NCBI GenBank assembly: GCA_902826455.1
Contig: CADEEV010000015.1
Coordinates: forward strand, 1 to 64,000
Direction: 5' to 3'
Source of the DNA: an uncultured Acidobacteriota bacterium
GTDB taxonomy: Bacteria; Acidobacteriota; Vicinamibacteria; Fen-336
DNA length: 64,000 bases
Shown: positions 49,212 to 57,902 of the stretch, in pieces
How the letters are laid out: each line of letters starts with the position of its first letter
Numbering within the stretch: position 1 is the first letter of the stretch
Program-made: the position numbers and the translations under genes
The notes under the pieces: generated by a model
Told to the model about the DNA's origin: nothing
The model's database searches: none
Seen by the model: the letters and a program-made list of their open reading frames with translations, nothing else

Positions 49212-51026
49212 TTACTGGCGATAGCGCTCGAAGAGCGCCGCCGACACGTTGGCGAAGGCCACGAGCGTCTGGGCGACCGCGAGGCTCCAGGCCGCGACGG
49301 CGCCGGCCCGTCCGCGGGCCGCGAGCGCGAGGAAGCCGACCCCCGCGAAGACCGCCACGGCCACGCCGAGCGCGTACAGGTAGCGCACCTCGAGCGGCGA
49401 GACGATCGCCGGCACGGCGAGCAGCGCCGCGCCCGCGGCGTAGGCCGCGACGTCGCGCAGGGCGCCCCCGGGCTGTAGCGAGCCGCGGCGACGGGCGACC
49501 ACGATCCCGAGCACGGCCAGCACGAGGGCAGGCCAGGCGAACTCGGCCGGGATCCGCGCGAGCTGGAGGCGCAGCGCGTCGGCGGCTCCCTGGGAGCGGC
49601 CATGGCCCTGCCCGCCGCCTTCGAGAAGGCGCGGGAGCTGCGAGGCCACGAGGCCGGCGAAGCGCGCGTAGTAGGCCGCGATCAGCACCGAGCCGAGCCC
49701 GAGCGCGCCGAGCCGCGCGCGGTCGCCGCGGATCGAGCGGCCGCGTGCGACGAGCAGCGCCGCTGTCACGGCTCCCAGCACGATCAGGCACGAGAGGTGG
49801 CTGATGCCCACGAGCGCGAAGAGAACGCCTCCGAGCACGACTCCGCCACGGGCCCGGCCCATCCACCAGGCGAGGAACAGCACGGTCAGGGCCTGGCCGA
49901 ACGCGTTCGAGAGGTTCCCGTAGGAGTGGATGCCGAAGGTGCCCGGCAGGAGCTGCAGGGCGATCGCGGCGGCACAGGCGAGGCGCGCGTCGCGCGTCGC
50001 CAGCACGCCGAAGAGCGCCGCGGTGGCGGCGATACCGGCCAGCCCCGCGCCGGCGCCGACCAGCGCCACCGGGTCGAGGCCCAGCCAGACGAGCGGCGCC
50101 AGCAGCGCGTAGAACGAGACCCCGTAGGGGATCCGGAACGGGGTCTGGTGCTGCGTGACGCTGGTCGGGAACAGCTCGCCGCCGGCCGCGTCGCGCAGGC
50201 GGTTCGCGTGGAAGACCACGTCGCTCGACACCATCACCGGGGACGCGGCCGCGATGCCCTGGATCGCGCCGGCGAGGAGAAGGGCCGCGAAGGCGCCGGG
50301 GCCGGAGCCGGGCACGAAGCGCTCGAAGAATCGCGCGGCGACTGCAGCGGCCGCGGCCGCGAGCGCGATCTGCCACGCGAGCGTCGTCGCATAGGGCGAA
50401 TGGAGCTGGCCGTCCGGCCAAAGCACGAGCGCCTGGAGCAGGCTCGCGGCCATGGCGGCGAGGGCCGCGAGGGCCGGGGAGAGCCCCGAGGCGAGGCCGG
50501 CCGCGGCCACGATCAGCGCCGGCAGCAGGAACAACGCCACGGATCCGAAGGCCGGGCGTGCGCCGGGCCGGGGCACGACCCGCACGCGGTCGACGAGGGC
50601 GCCACGGCGTTCGCCGTCGTCGCCCGGAAAGCCCTCCGTCTCGAGGACGACCGCGACGACCCCGTTCGCGGGTCCGTCCGGCAGCGCATAGCGCCCCACG
50701 AAGCGGCCCGAGGGGATCTCGCCGACGGCGACGCCGTTCGCGAGGACGCGGAGCGGCGTGCGCTGCCCGCGCACCCGCACCTCGAGGCTGGCCGGACCCG
50801 GCGGCAGGCGCTCGAACCGGAAGACGCCGCGCTCGCGGGTCCAGCGCTGCGGCCCGCGTCCCGGCACGATCTCGCGATCGTGCATGCCGCTCGCGAATGC
50901 GCCCTCGGTGCCGTGGGAGGGCTGGGCGTTGGGGGCCGGGCCGAGCGCTCCGAGAGCGAGCGCCGCCGCGGCGGCCGTGAGGATCGCGACGCCGAGGGCG
51001 GACGCCCGAGGGCGCAGGCGAGGCAT
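49212..51026 (-). CDS. large polytopic membrane protein, GT-C-like
   Basis: A 604-residue protein. After the first helix (about 10-30) comes a periplasmic beta-rich domain of about 130 residues (FRFERLPPGPASLEVRVRG, RVLANGVAVGEIPSGRFVG) resembling a carbohydrate-binding sandwich. Roughly 11-13 helices follow, with a loop MVSSDVVFHANRLRDAAGGE that may hold the catalytic acid of a GT-C glycosyltransferase. No decisive motif, so the function is tentative. Divergent from smpB with 46 bases between the starts. Confidence 0.62.
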   Translation of the reverse strand: MPRLRPRASALGVAILTAAAAALALGALGPAPNAQPSHGTEGAFASGMHDREIVPGRGPQRWTRERGVFRFERLPPGPASLEVRVRGQRTPLRVLANGVAVGEIPSGRFVGRYALPDGPANGVVAVVLETEGFPGDDGERRGALVDRVRVVPRPGARPAFGSVALFLLPALIVAAAGLASGLSPALAALAAMAASLLQALVLWPDGQLHSPYATTLAWQIALAAAAAAVAARFFERFVPGSGPGAFAALLLAGAIQGIAAASPVMVSSDVVFHANRLRDAAGGELFPTSVTQHQTPFRIPYGVSFYALLAPLVWLGLDPVALVGAGAGLAGIAATAALFGVLATRDARLACAAAIALQLLPGTFGIHSYGNLSNAFGQALTVLFLAWWMGRARGGVVLGGVLFALVGISHLSCLIVLGAVTAALLVARGRSIRGDRARLGALGLGSVLIAAYYARFAGLVASQLPRLLEGGGQGHGRSQGAADALRLQLARIPAEFAWPALVLAVLGIVVARRRGSLQPGGALRDVAAYAAGAALLAVPAIVSPLEVRYLYALGVAVAVFAGVGFLALAARGRAGAVAAWSLAVAQTLVAFANVSAALFERYRQ

Positions 51027-51045
51027 GAGCGCCCGCAGTCTAAGC

Positions 51046-51051
51046 TAAGAT
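51046..51051 (+). promoter_or_regulatory. -10 box and mini-ORF before smpB
   Basis: TAAGAT ten bases before an ATG at 51062 that opens a four-codon ORF (MERS) whose TGA overlaps the GTG start of smpB (GTGA at 51073-51076). GGAG at 51064-51067 can also serve as ribosome site for smpB itself. Confidence 0.35.
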
Positions 51052-51072
51052 CGCGAGGGTCATGGAGCGCTC

Positions 51073-51546
51073 GTGAAGAAGAACGCCGCCGAGGGCGAGG
51101 CCGTCCTCGCCACGAACCGCAAGGCCTTCTTCAACTTCGAGATCCTCGAGAAGGCCGAGGCCGGCGTGAGCCTGGTCGGCAGCGAGGTGAAGTCGATCCG
51201 CGGCGGCGGACTCAACTTCCGCGACTCCTACATCGACTTCCGCGGCGGCGAGCTGTTCTGGGTGGGCGCGTTCATCGGCCCCTACAGCCACTCCAACATG
51301 CAGAACCACGCCGAGGACCGCCTGCGCCGCCTGCTCCTCCACAAGAAGGAGATCCTGAAGCTGGGCGGCAAGGTCACCGAGCGCGGCCTCACCCTCGTGC
51401 CGCTGCGGGCCTACTTCAAGAACGGCCGTGTGAAGCTCGAGATCGGCCTCGCCCGCGGCAAGAAGTCCCACGACAAGCGCGAGACGATCAAGCGCCGCGA
51501 CATCGACCGGGACACCGCCCAGGCCGTGCGCGAGCGCCGCCGCTAG
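51073..51546 (+). CDS. smpB: SsrA-binding protein SmpB
   Basis: A 157-residue tmRNA partner required for ribosome rescue by trans-translation. Core signatures: LATNRKAFFNFEILEKAEAG, GSEVKSIRGGGLNFRDSYI split over the first sheet, FIGPYSHSNMQNHAEDRLRR region, RGLTLVPLRAYFKNGRVKLE and the basic C-terminal tail with KKSHDKRETIKRRD, which enters the mRNA channel. GTG start. The tmRNA gene is not seen in the window. Confidence 0.95.
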   Translation: MKKNAAEGEAVLATNRKAFFNFEILEKAEAGVSLVGSEVKSIRGGGLNFRDSYIDFRGGELFWVGAFIGPYSHSNMQNHAEDRLRRLLLHKKEILKLGGKVTERGLTLVPLRAYFKNGRVKLEIGLARGKKSHDKRETIKRRDIDRDTAQAVRERRR

Positions 51547-51553
51547 CTCCGCG

Positions 51554-52507
51554 TCAGTCGCGGGGCCGCACCAGCTCCGCGGCCACCTTCATGGCCTCGA
51601 CCATGCTGCTGCCGTCGGCCGTGCCCTGCTCGACGATGTCGAAGCCGGTGCCGTGGTCGACCGAGGTGCGCACGAAGGGCAGGCCGATCGTCACGTTCAC
51701 CGCGTGGCCGAAGGCCGCCAGCTTCACGGGCACCAGGCCCTGGTCGTGGTAGCCGGCGATCACCGCGTCGAAATCGCCGCGCTGCGCCCGCACGAACAGC
51801 GTGTCGGCGGGATAGGGCCCGCCCACGTCGATGCCCTCCTCGCGCAGCGCCGCGACCGCCGGCGCCAGCACGTCGATCTCCTCGCGGCCGAACAGGCCCG
51901 ACTCCCCCGCGTGGGGGTTGAGGCCGCACAGGCCGATGCGTCCCCGGGCTCCGCCGAAGCGCGGCAGCTCCCGGTGCACCAGGCGCACCACGCGTCGCAC
52001 CTCGTCGCCCGTGACGGCGTCGGGCACGGAACGCAGCGAGCGATGGATCGTGAGAAGCGCGACGCGCAGCCCGCCGCCCACGAACATCATCGCGACGTCG
52101 GGCGTGCCGGCGGCGTCGGCGAGCAGCTCCGTGTGGCCGGGCCACGGATAGCCCGCGGCGTGCAGCGACTCCTTGTTGAGCGGCGCGGTGACGAGGGCCT
52201 GCACCCGGCCGGCCTTCGCATCCTCCACGGCCCGCAGCACCGCCCGCGCGGCCGCGTGACCGGCCGCGGCCGAGATCCGCGCCGGGACGATCGCGTCGTC
52301 GAGCGCGATGTCGACGACGCGGGCCCCGCACGCCTCCGGGGTCGGCAGCCCGAAGCGGCGCGCGCGCTCGAGCAGGAGCGCGAGCGGCCCATAGACGGTG
52401 ATCTCGGCGTCGGGCCGGTCGGCGGCCGCGAGCGCCCGCAGCAGCACCTCCGGTCCGATGCCCGCGGGATCGCCCGCGGTCAACGCCAGCCGCGCCTTCT
52501 CTCTCAT
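51554..52507 (-). CDS. pdxA: 4-hydroxythreonine-4-phosphate dehydrogenase PdxA
   Basis: A 317-residue NAD-dependent metal enzyme of pyridoxal-phosphate synthesis (DXP-dependent route). Visible family parts: LALTAGDPAGIGPEVLLRAL, LVTAPLNKESLHAAGY, PGHTELLAD (metal His), CGLNPHAGESGLFGREE and AGYHDQGLVPVKLAAF, with the second metal His and the active-site loop, then RTSVDHGTGFDI. ATG overlaps the stop of the upstream binding-protein gene, an unusual pairing. Confidence 0.95.
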   Translation of the reverse strand: MREKARLALTAGDPAGIGPEVLLRALAAADRPDAEITVYGPLALLLERARRFGLPTPEACGARVVDIALDDAIVPARISAAAGHAAARAVLRAVEDAKAGRVQALVTAPLNKESLHAAGYPWPGHTELLADAAGTPDVAMMFVGGGLRVALLTIHRSLRSVPDAVTGDEVRRVVRLVHRELPRFGGARGRIGLCGLNPHAGESGLFGREEIDVLAPAVAALREEGIDVGGPYPADTLFVRAQRGDFDAVIAGYHDQGLVPVKLAAFGHAVNVTIGLPFVRTSVDHGTGFDIVEQGTADGSSMVEAMKVAAELVRPRD

Positions 52508-54039
52508 CGTCGGCTCACCTCGGCCACGCGGATCCGGCGGTCGGGACGCGGGATCCAGTCGAAAGGCTGTCGCAACCCGAACACCTGGTCCTGCACGTAG
52601 AGCGGCACCCACGGCACGTCGGCCATGGCGAGGCGCACGCCCTGCTTCAGCTTGGCGAGCCGCAGCCCCGGCGACATGGTCTCTCCGGCCTCGAGGAACA
52701 CCCGGTCGACCTCGGGATTGCTGTAGCCGCCTTCGTTGTCGACGCCCCAGCCGCGCTCCGGATCGGGAGTGCGGAGCAGGAACAGGAAGATCTCCTGCAT
52801 GTCGCCGCTCAGGCTGTTCCACGACAGCATGTAGAACGACGAGTCGCCGCGATCCAGCTTGGCGAAGAGCTCGGCCTTCGGCAGCGGGTTGACGCTCACG
52901 CGCACGTTGATCTGGGCCAGGGCCGCGCCGATCTTGTAGGCTGCCGCGACGTCGCCCGGGTACGCGCCGAGGGGCGAGTCGAGGGTGACCGAGAAGCCGT
53001 CGGGGTAACCCGCCTCGAGGAGCAGGCGGCGCGCGGCGGCGAGGTCGATGTCGGGCGCCGCCAGGTCGGGATCGAAGCCGAAGACGCCGGGCGCGGCGAG
53101 CTGCGTCGCCGGCTGGCCGAACCCGAAGAGCACGTCGCGCACGAGCACGCGCGGGTCGATCGTGCGCTGGAACGCCTGGCGCACCCGCAGGTCGAGGAAC
53201 GGGTTGCGCTCGGGCGACGCGTACGGCGTGCGCTCGCGGCGCAGGTCGAAGGCCACGAAGGTCTCGCGCAGCCCCACCGCCCGGAGCACGCGCACGCCCG
53301 GCACGCTCGACAGCTGGGCGATGGCCGCGGGCGGCACGTCGGCGATCATGTCGACGCGCCCCGAGGTCAGGGCCTGGACGCGCTCCTCCTCGCCCGGAAT
53401 CGCGCGGAACGTGATGTGGCGCACGGCCGGCGCCGGCCCGCGGTAGCCCTCGAAGCGCTCGAACTCGAGGCTGCCGGTGCTCGAGTCCCGCGACGCCAGG
53501 CGGTACGGGCCCGAGCCGATCGGATCGGTGGCGAGGGGCGGGCCGTCGGGCCGCGTCCGCGCGGCCGGCACGATCGCGATCGCCGAAAGGTAGCGCAGCA
53601 GGTTCGGGAACGGCCGGCGCGTGCGGATCACCACCTCCGACGGCGTCGGCGCCTCGACGGCGGCGATCGGCTCGAGCCCGGAGCGCCATCCCGAGCGCGG
53701 GTCGTCCCGCGCCCGGCGCAGGCTCGCCACGACGTCCGCGGACGAGAGCTCGCTGCCGTCGTGGAAGCGGGCGCCCTTCACGAGCTCGAGGCGCAGCGTG
53801 AGGTCGTCGGGATTCGTCCACGAGAGCGCCAGGTCGGGCTTCAGGGCGAGACCGGCGTCGGTGCTCACCAGCGTCTCGTAGAGGTTGGAGTTCACGGCGA
53901 AGGACGCCGACTCGTTGCTCAGGTGGGGATCGAGGGACAAGGGCGCCGAGCCGAGCGCGATGCGCAGCTCGTCGCCGGGCTCGCGGGCGCAGGCGGAGGC
54001 GAGGAACAGCGCCGCGAGCAGGACGCCTCGGGCTGACAC
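52504..54039 (-). CDS. orphan peptide-type ABC substrate-binding lipoprotein
   Basis: A 511-residue SBP_bac_5 protein with short export signal ending LASAC (lipobox). Features: SLDPHLSNESASFAVNSNLYE, ADVVASLRRARD, DPIGSGPYRLASRD, FLDLRVRQAFQRTIDPRVL and DVPWVPLYVQDQVFG. GTG start (54037-54039) lies seven bases after TATCCT on the minus strand. No permease or ATPase genes nearby. Second orphan binding protein of this class in the window, again fused translationally to a cofactor-synthesis gene. Confidence 0.85.
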   Translation of the reverse strand: MSARGVLLAALFLASACAREPGDELRIALGSAPLSLDPHLSNESASFAVNSNLYETLVSTDAGLALKPDLALSWTNPDDLTLRLELVKGARFHDGSELSSADVVASLRRARDDPRSGWRSGLEPIAAVEAPTPSEVVIRTRRPFPNLLRYLSAIAIVPAARTRPDGPPLATDPIGSGPYRLASRDSSTGSLEFERFEGYRGPAPAVRHITFRAIPGEEERVQALTSGRVDMIADVPPAAIAQLSSVPGVRVLRAVGLRETFVAFDLRRERTPYASPERNPFLDLRVRQAFQRTIDPRVLVRDVLFGFGQPATQLAAPGVFGFDPDLAAPDIDLAAARRLLLEAGYPDGFSVTLDSPLGAYPGDVAAAYKIGAALAQINVRVSVNPLPKAELFAKLDRGDSSFYMLSWNSLSGDMQEIFLFLLRTPDPERGWGVDNEGGYSNPEVDRVFLEAGETMSPGLRLAKLKQGVRLAMADVPWVPLYVQDQVFGLRQPFDWIPRPDRRIRVAEVSRR

Positions 54040-54046
54040 GGTGGCA

Positions 54047-54052
54047 AGGATA
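54047..54052 (-). promoter_or_regulatory. -10 box for the binding protein-pdxA operon
   Basis: TATCCT on the minus strand, seven bases upstream of the GTG at 54039. Supports the short signal peptide as the true N-terminus and predicts a leaderless message. Confidence 0.4.
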
Positions 54053-54232
54053 GCCCGAGTGTCACCCGGGGAGTCAGCGCGGCGCTTTGTAGAAAGGCGG
54101 ACGGGGCGGCCTCGAATCGGGCCGGTTCCGGCCTCCCCGCCAGGCACGGCACTTGCTCTGTCGCGGTCAGGCGGCGCTCCGGATCGCGGTCGGCGCGCCG
54201 TAGTCGGAAGGCAAGCCGCGCGAAGAGGAATC

Positions 54233-54619
54233 ATGAAGATCCGATTGATGCTCGTCCTTTCGATGCTGACCGCCGCCGTCGTGCCGCAGGCCCTCGCCCA
54301 GGAGCACCTGGTGAACCCGGCCACAGTCGCCGACCGCCTCTCGGAGCACCAGGCGCAGCGCGACTCGGACATCGCCGCGGTCCGGCAGGTGCTCGCGACA
54401 CCCCAGGCCGCCGACGCCATGAAGACGCTCGGCGCCAACCCGGCCGAAGTGAACGCCGGCGTCGCGGCCCTGAGCTCCTCGGAGCTGCAGGACCTGGCGT
54501 CCAGGGCGCGGGCCCTCAACGTGGATCCCGTCGCCGGTCTCAGCCGCGACGTGAACACGCTGCTCGTGGTCTTCCTGATCGTGGCGATCGTGATCCTGGT
54601 GATCGCCGCCGTCGACTAG
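54233..54619 (+). CDS. PA2779-like exported protein
   Basis: A 128-residue protein with signal peptide (LVLSMLTAAVVPQALA), a helical middle part (AAVRQVLATPQAADAMKTLG, ALSSSELQDLASRARAL) and a C-terminal transmembrane helix (LLVVFLIVAIVILVIAAV). This three-part layout matches PA2779/DUF6627-type proteins, often encoded beside a PA2778 cysteine peptidase, which is absent here. GAGGAA precedes the ATG. The 180 bases upstream hold no other gene. Confidence 0.72.
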   Translation: MKIRLMLVLSMLTAAVVPQALAQEHLVNPATVADRLSEHQAQRDSDIAAVRQVLATPQAADAMKTLGANPAEVNAGVAALSSSELQDLASRARALNVDPVAGLSRDVNTLLVVFLIVAIVILVIAAVD

Positions 54620-54632
54620 CGCGGTCGGGCGC

Positions 54633-54661
54633 AGGACGCTCTCGCGCCGCGGGAGCGTCCT
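54633..54661. terminator. bidirectional hairpin terminator
   Basis: AGGACGCTC (54633-54641) pairs with GAGCGTCCT (54653-54661); inner bases extend the stem to about 12 pairs. On the plus strand it is followed by TCCTTCT. It sits between the convergent PA2779-like and kinase genes and can serve both. Confidence 0.6.
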
Positions 54662-54667
54662 TCCTTC

Positions 54668-56482
54668 TCAGGGGTTCGGCTTGAACTCCTGCCGGTACCG
54701 GTAGCGCACCCGGACCTTCACGCCGTCCTTCTGGGCCGGCTCGAACTTCCAGGACGCGATCGCGTCGATGACGGCCTGGTCGAGCAGCTCGCCCGCGGAC
54801 TCGACGACCCGCGGCTCGATCACCTCGCCCTTCTCGGTCACGATCATCTCGACGCCGACGGCGCCGTGGAGCTTCAGGCGGGCCGCGACGCGCGGGTACG
54901 CCGCGGGCGAGCCCTCGATGCGCTGCGGAACCTTGACGCCGGGCCCCATCTCGACCAGGTCGCCCTCGCCCACCCAGCCGCCGGGCCGGCCCTGCGAGGC
55001 CTCGCCCTTGGCCGCCGGCTCGAGCACGGCGTCGAGGCTCGCCTCTTCGCCGGCCGCCGCCTCGATGGCCCGGCTCCAGGGCTTGAAGCCCTCGCGCTCG
55101 ACGCGGACCGAATGGCTCCCCGGGCCGACCGGGAGGCTCGTGAGCGGCGTGTTGCCGACCAGCAAGTCGTCGATGCTCACGGCCGAGCCGACGGGCTGCG
55201 AGCTGACGCTGAGGAACGCCGCGATGGGCTGGAGCTTGAAGCGCACGGGCACGGCCTCGGCGCCGGCCACGAGCTCGAAGCCGACCTCGGCCGACTCGAA
55301 GCCGTCGCGCACGACCTTGACGGTGTGGGGGCCGGGCGTCATGTCCTGGCGGAAGACGGGCGACACGCCCACGGGCGCGCCGTCGATCAGGACGTTGGCC
55401 CCGCTGGGCTGCGTCTCGATCGCCATCGTCGCCATCGGCGGCTTGCGGGTGACGCTCGCGGCCCAGGCGGCCCCGATCAGGGCCAGGCCCAGCACCGCGG
55501 CGACGCCGAAGCCGGGGCTGAGCAACGTCCTCCCCACCGCCGACCGGCGCGCGGGGGACTCGACGAGGTCGTGGGTCTCGATCTCGGGCGGCAGCACGTT
55601 CGGGGAGGGCGCCATCGTCGCGACCATGGCCGGGAACGAGCCCGACTCGGCCGTGCGCTTGCCCGCAAGGGCGTCGACGAAGCCGCGTGCGGTGCTGAAG
55701 CGCGCCGCCGGATCCTTGGAGAGCGCGCGCCGGAAGACCTCGTCGAACCTCGCCGTCAGGGCCGCGTTCGCCTGGGACGGAGCCATCGGCTCCTCGTTGA
55801 CGACGCGGTAGATCACGCCCGTGACGCTGTCGCCGGTGAACGGCCGGTGCCCGGTGAGCATCTCGTAGGCCACGACGCCGAGGGAGAAAAGGTCCGTGCG
55901 GGGCGTCGCCTCGCCGTGGGCGATCTGCTCGGGCGCCATGTACGACGGCGAGCCCAGGAACTCGCCCTTCGCCGTGACGATCGAGGACTCGAAGTGCGCG
56001 ACGCCGAAGTCCATGATCTTCGGGCGCCCGTCCGTGAGGATCATGATGTTCGCGGGCTTCACGTCGCGGTGCACGATGCCCTTGGAGTGGGCGTGGTCGA
56101 GGGCGTCGGCCAGCGGCTCGAGGATCGGCAGCGCCTCGTCGAGGCCCAGGCTGCCGCGCTCCGCCAGGATGCGCTGGAGCGTCACGCCGGTGAGCAGCTC
56201 CATCACGAAGTAGTTCTCGCCGACGTCGTGGACGGTCACGATGTGGGGATGCGAGAGCAGCGCGGCGGCCCGCGCCTCGCGCTCGAAGCGCCGCACGTAG
56301 TCGGCGCCGCCCTCTTCGTTCACGATCTCGGGACGGGGCGTCTTCACGCAGACCTCGCGCTGCGCGAGAGGATCGAAGGCGCGATAGACGCGCCCCATGG
56401 AGCCCTCTCCGAGCCGCGCGCGCGCCTCGTAGCGACCGAACGTCTCCGTCGCCACCTCGCCCTGGATGTTCTCTTCCGTCAT
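54668..56482 (-). CDS. Ser/Thr protein kinase fused to two PEGA domains and a TonB C-terminal domain
   Basis: A 604-residue transmembrane kinase. Kinase domain about 17-275: glycine loop LGEGSMGRVYRA, Lys47, HRD at 138-140, Lys142, Asn145, DFG at 158-160, APE in YMAPEQ. A transmembrane helix at 322-342 puts the rest in the periplasm: PEGA domain 1 (about 352-418), PEGA domain 2 (about 423-487), then a TonB C-terminal-type domain (about 520-603, AAYPRVAARLKLHGAVGVEM, SWKFEPAQKDG). All catalytic residues are present. The TonB-like end normally contacts outer-membrane receptors, so this joins envelope contact with cytoplasmic phosphorylation. Confidence 0.92.
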   Translation of the reverse strand: MTEENIQGEVATETFGRYEARARLGEGSMGRVYRAFDPLAQREVCVKTPRPEIVNEEGGADYVRRFEREARAAALLSHPHIVTVHDVGENYFVMELLTGVTLQRILAERGSLGLDEALPILEPLADALDHAHSKGIVHRDVKPANIMILTDGRPKIMDFGVAHFESSIVTAKGEFLGSPSYMAPEQIAHGEATPRTDLFSLGVVAYEMLTGHRPFTGDSVTGVIYRVVNEEPMAPSQANAALTARFDEVFRRALSKDPAARFSTARGFVDALAGKRTAESGSFPAMVATMAPSPNVLPPEIETHDLVESPARRSAVGRTLLSPGFGVAAVLGLALIGAAWAASVTRKPPMATMAIETQPSGANVLIDGAPVGVSPVFRQDMTPGPHTVKVVRDGFESAEVGFELVAGAEAVPVRFKLQPIAAFLSVSSQPVGSAVSIDDLLVGNTPLTSLPVGPGSHSVRVEREGFKPWSRAIEAAAGEEASLDAVLEPAAKGEASQGRPGGWVGEGDLVEMGPGVKVPQRIEGSPAAYPRVAARLKLHGAVGVEMIVTEKGEVIEPRVVESAGELLDQAVIDAIASWKFEPAQKDGVKVRVRYRYRQEFKPNP

Positions 56483-56587
56483 CGCCCCCTGAGCAGGGTG
56501 TGAGCCCGATCACCCCTCAAGGCAAGGTACCACGCTCGACTGTTTTTTCGGGGCCGGACGGCGCGATTTTTGAACGGGTGGGAGCGG

Positions 56588-57553
56588 CTACGGCTGTTTC
56601 AAGCGATTCTCCGCCCGCTCGTCGAAGCCGGCGCCGGCGACATAGGACCCCGGCGCGACGGGGTAGCCAGCATCGTGCAGGATCCAGAGGTACCAGCTCT
56701 GCACAGCTTCGAACGGGCCCCGGGGTCCGGCTGTGACGATGGGGCCCTCGGCGATCCACTCGTAGACGTCGGCTCCGAGCGTGCACTTGATCCGATCGTT
56801 GGTGAGGACCGCACCCTTCTCGAACGGGTAGCCGGCGCGGGGTACGAGGGAGAAGAAGATCCTGCCCTTGCCGGGGATGCCCACCCAGACCAGCTCGCCC
56901 TGAACGGACACGCCGCCCTCGTCGTCTGAATACACGGGCTCTCCGTTGACGTACAACTTTGCCTCCAGGAGCTGGAGCCAGACGTCTTCGGGAACGAAGT
57001 CCTGAGGCGGCAACACCTCGCGCCCCTTTCGGCGCGGGGCGCCGAGCACCAGGCGGTCCGTGACCCGTGCGCCCGTCGCTTCGTCGGCCAGGAGATCGAT
57101 CGACAACGTTTCGCCGACCTTCAAGGGCTGCGGCTTCGGAAAGCGCTGCGCGCTCGATATGCGGCGCGGTGCCTCGCAGGCGCGGCAGTAGTCACGCCAG
57201 CCGCCCGTCTGGAAGTCCCGCGCAGCGTCGTCCGAGAGCTCGCCCAGCGTCACCACCACGCTCCCTGGCGCGGCACCGGGCTCCACTCCGACGTCGTAGC
57301 CGTAGAACAGGCCGCGCGCGGCGTCCATGAAGATACGGTGAACCCGGCGCGTCGGAACCCCACGTGTCTCGGTCGTGGCCACGAGGTCCATGTTGGCCCG
57401 TGGCACGAGGGTCGTGAACTCCAGACGAACGTGCGTTCGGTCACGTAGCGAGAAGACTTGAGTGGCCCGCGCGCGCGGCGCCGAGACCCGCTCTTCGGAG
57501 GGCGCCGCGGCAGCGAGAGTCGCCACAAACGCCAGGAGACTAAGGCCGAGCAT
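56588..57553 (-). CDS. exported protein of unknown function (DUF-like, sigma-operon)
   Basis: A 321-residue protein with signal peptide (LGLSLLAFVATLAAAAPS) and a mature region with no transmembrane helix. One CRAC pair could bind metal or form a disulfide. Strands such as VHRIFMDAARGLFYGYDVG and VWVGIPGKGRIFFSLVPRAGY suggest two beta domains. Not recognised. GGGAGG (minus strand 57564-57559) five bases before the ATG fixes the start. Third gene after the ECF sigma factor and anti-sigma-like gene, so a candidate regulon member. About 105 bases follow to the kinase gene. Confidence 0.7.
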   Translation of the reverse strand: MLGLSLLAFVATLAAAAPSEERVSAPRARATQVFSLRDRTHVRLEFTTLVPRANMDLVATTETRGVPTRRVHRIFMDAARGLFYGYDVGVEPGAAPGSVVVTLGELSDDAARDFQTGGWRDYCRACEAPRRISSAQRFPKPQPLKVGETLSIDLLADEATGARVTDRLVLGAPRRKGREVLPPQDFVPEDVWLQLLEAKLYVNGEPVYSDDEGGVSVQGELVWVGIPGKGRIFFSLVPRAGYPFEKGAVLTNDRIKCTLGADVYEWIAEGPIVTAGPRGPFEAVQSWYLWILHDAGYPVAPGSYVAGAGFDERAENRLKQP

Positions 57554-57902
57554 CGTCGCCTCCCGGACCATCGATCCTCACGTGGACGTCGTCGAGCGGT
57601 CGCAGGTTCGCGAGCCCGCCCCGATCGGTCACCTCGGAAGCGGCGCCTCCCGGAACCGATGGATCCCGTAGCCCCCGCCCAGCAAGGGCGCCGAGCAGGA
57701 GCAGGCCGATGGCGATGAGAGCGGCCAGCGGCAGAGGCAGCACGATCCGCCGGGCCGAGCTTCGCGACGCGCCCCCGAGCTCGGCCCGGTAGGAACGCCG
57801 CATTCGATCGCTCAGGCCTTCCGACGGGGCCTCCACCTTCCAACGACTCAGCAGCGCGTGCAGCTCCTTCGAACCCTTGTCGTCGTCGCCTTCTTCCGTC
57901 AT
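57540..57902 (-). CDS. membrane anti-sigma-factor-like protein
   Basis: A 120-residue protein: acidic N-terminal cytoplasmic part (TEEGDDDKGSKELHALLSRWKVEAPSE in pieces, ending SDRMRRSYRAELGG), one transmembrane helix (about 52-72, LPLPLAALIAIGLLLLGALAG) and a short periplasmic tail. ATG overlaps the sigma-factor stop and its own stop lies inside the next gene's leader region. Gene order and topology fit an anti-sigma factor, although no zinc-binding anti-sigma HxxxCxxC motif is present. Confidence 0.68.
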   Translation of the reverse strand: MTEEGDDDKGSKELHALLSRWKVEAPSEGLSDRMRRSYRAELGGASRSSARRIVLPLPLAALIAIGLLLLGALAGRGLRDPSVPGGAASEVTDRGGLANLRPLDDVHVRIDGPGGDDARP

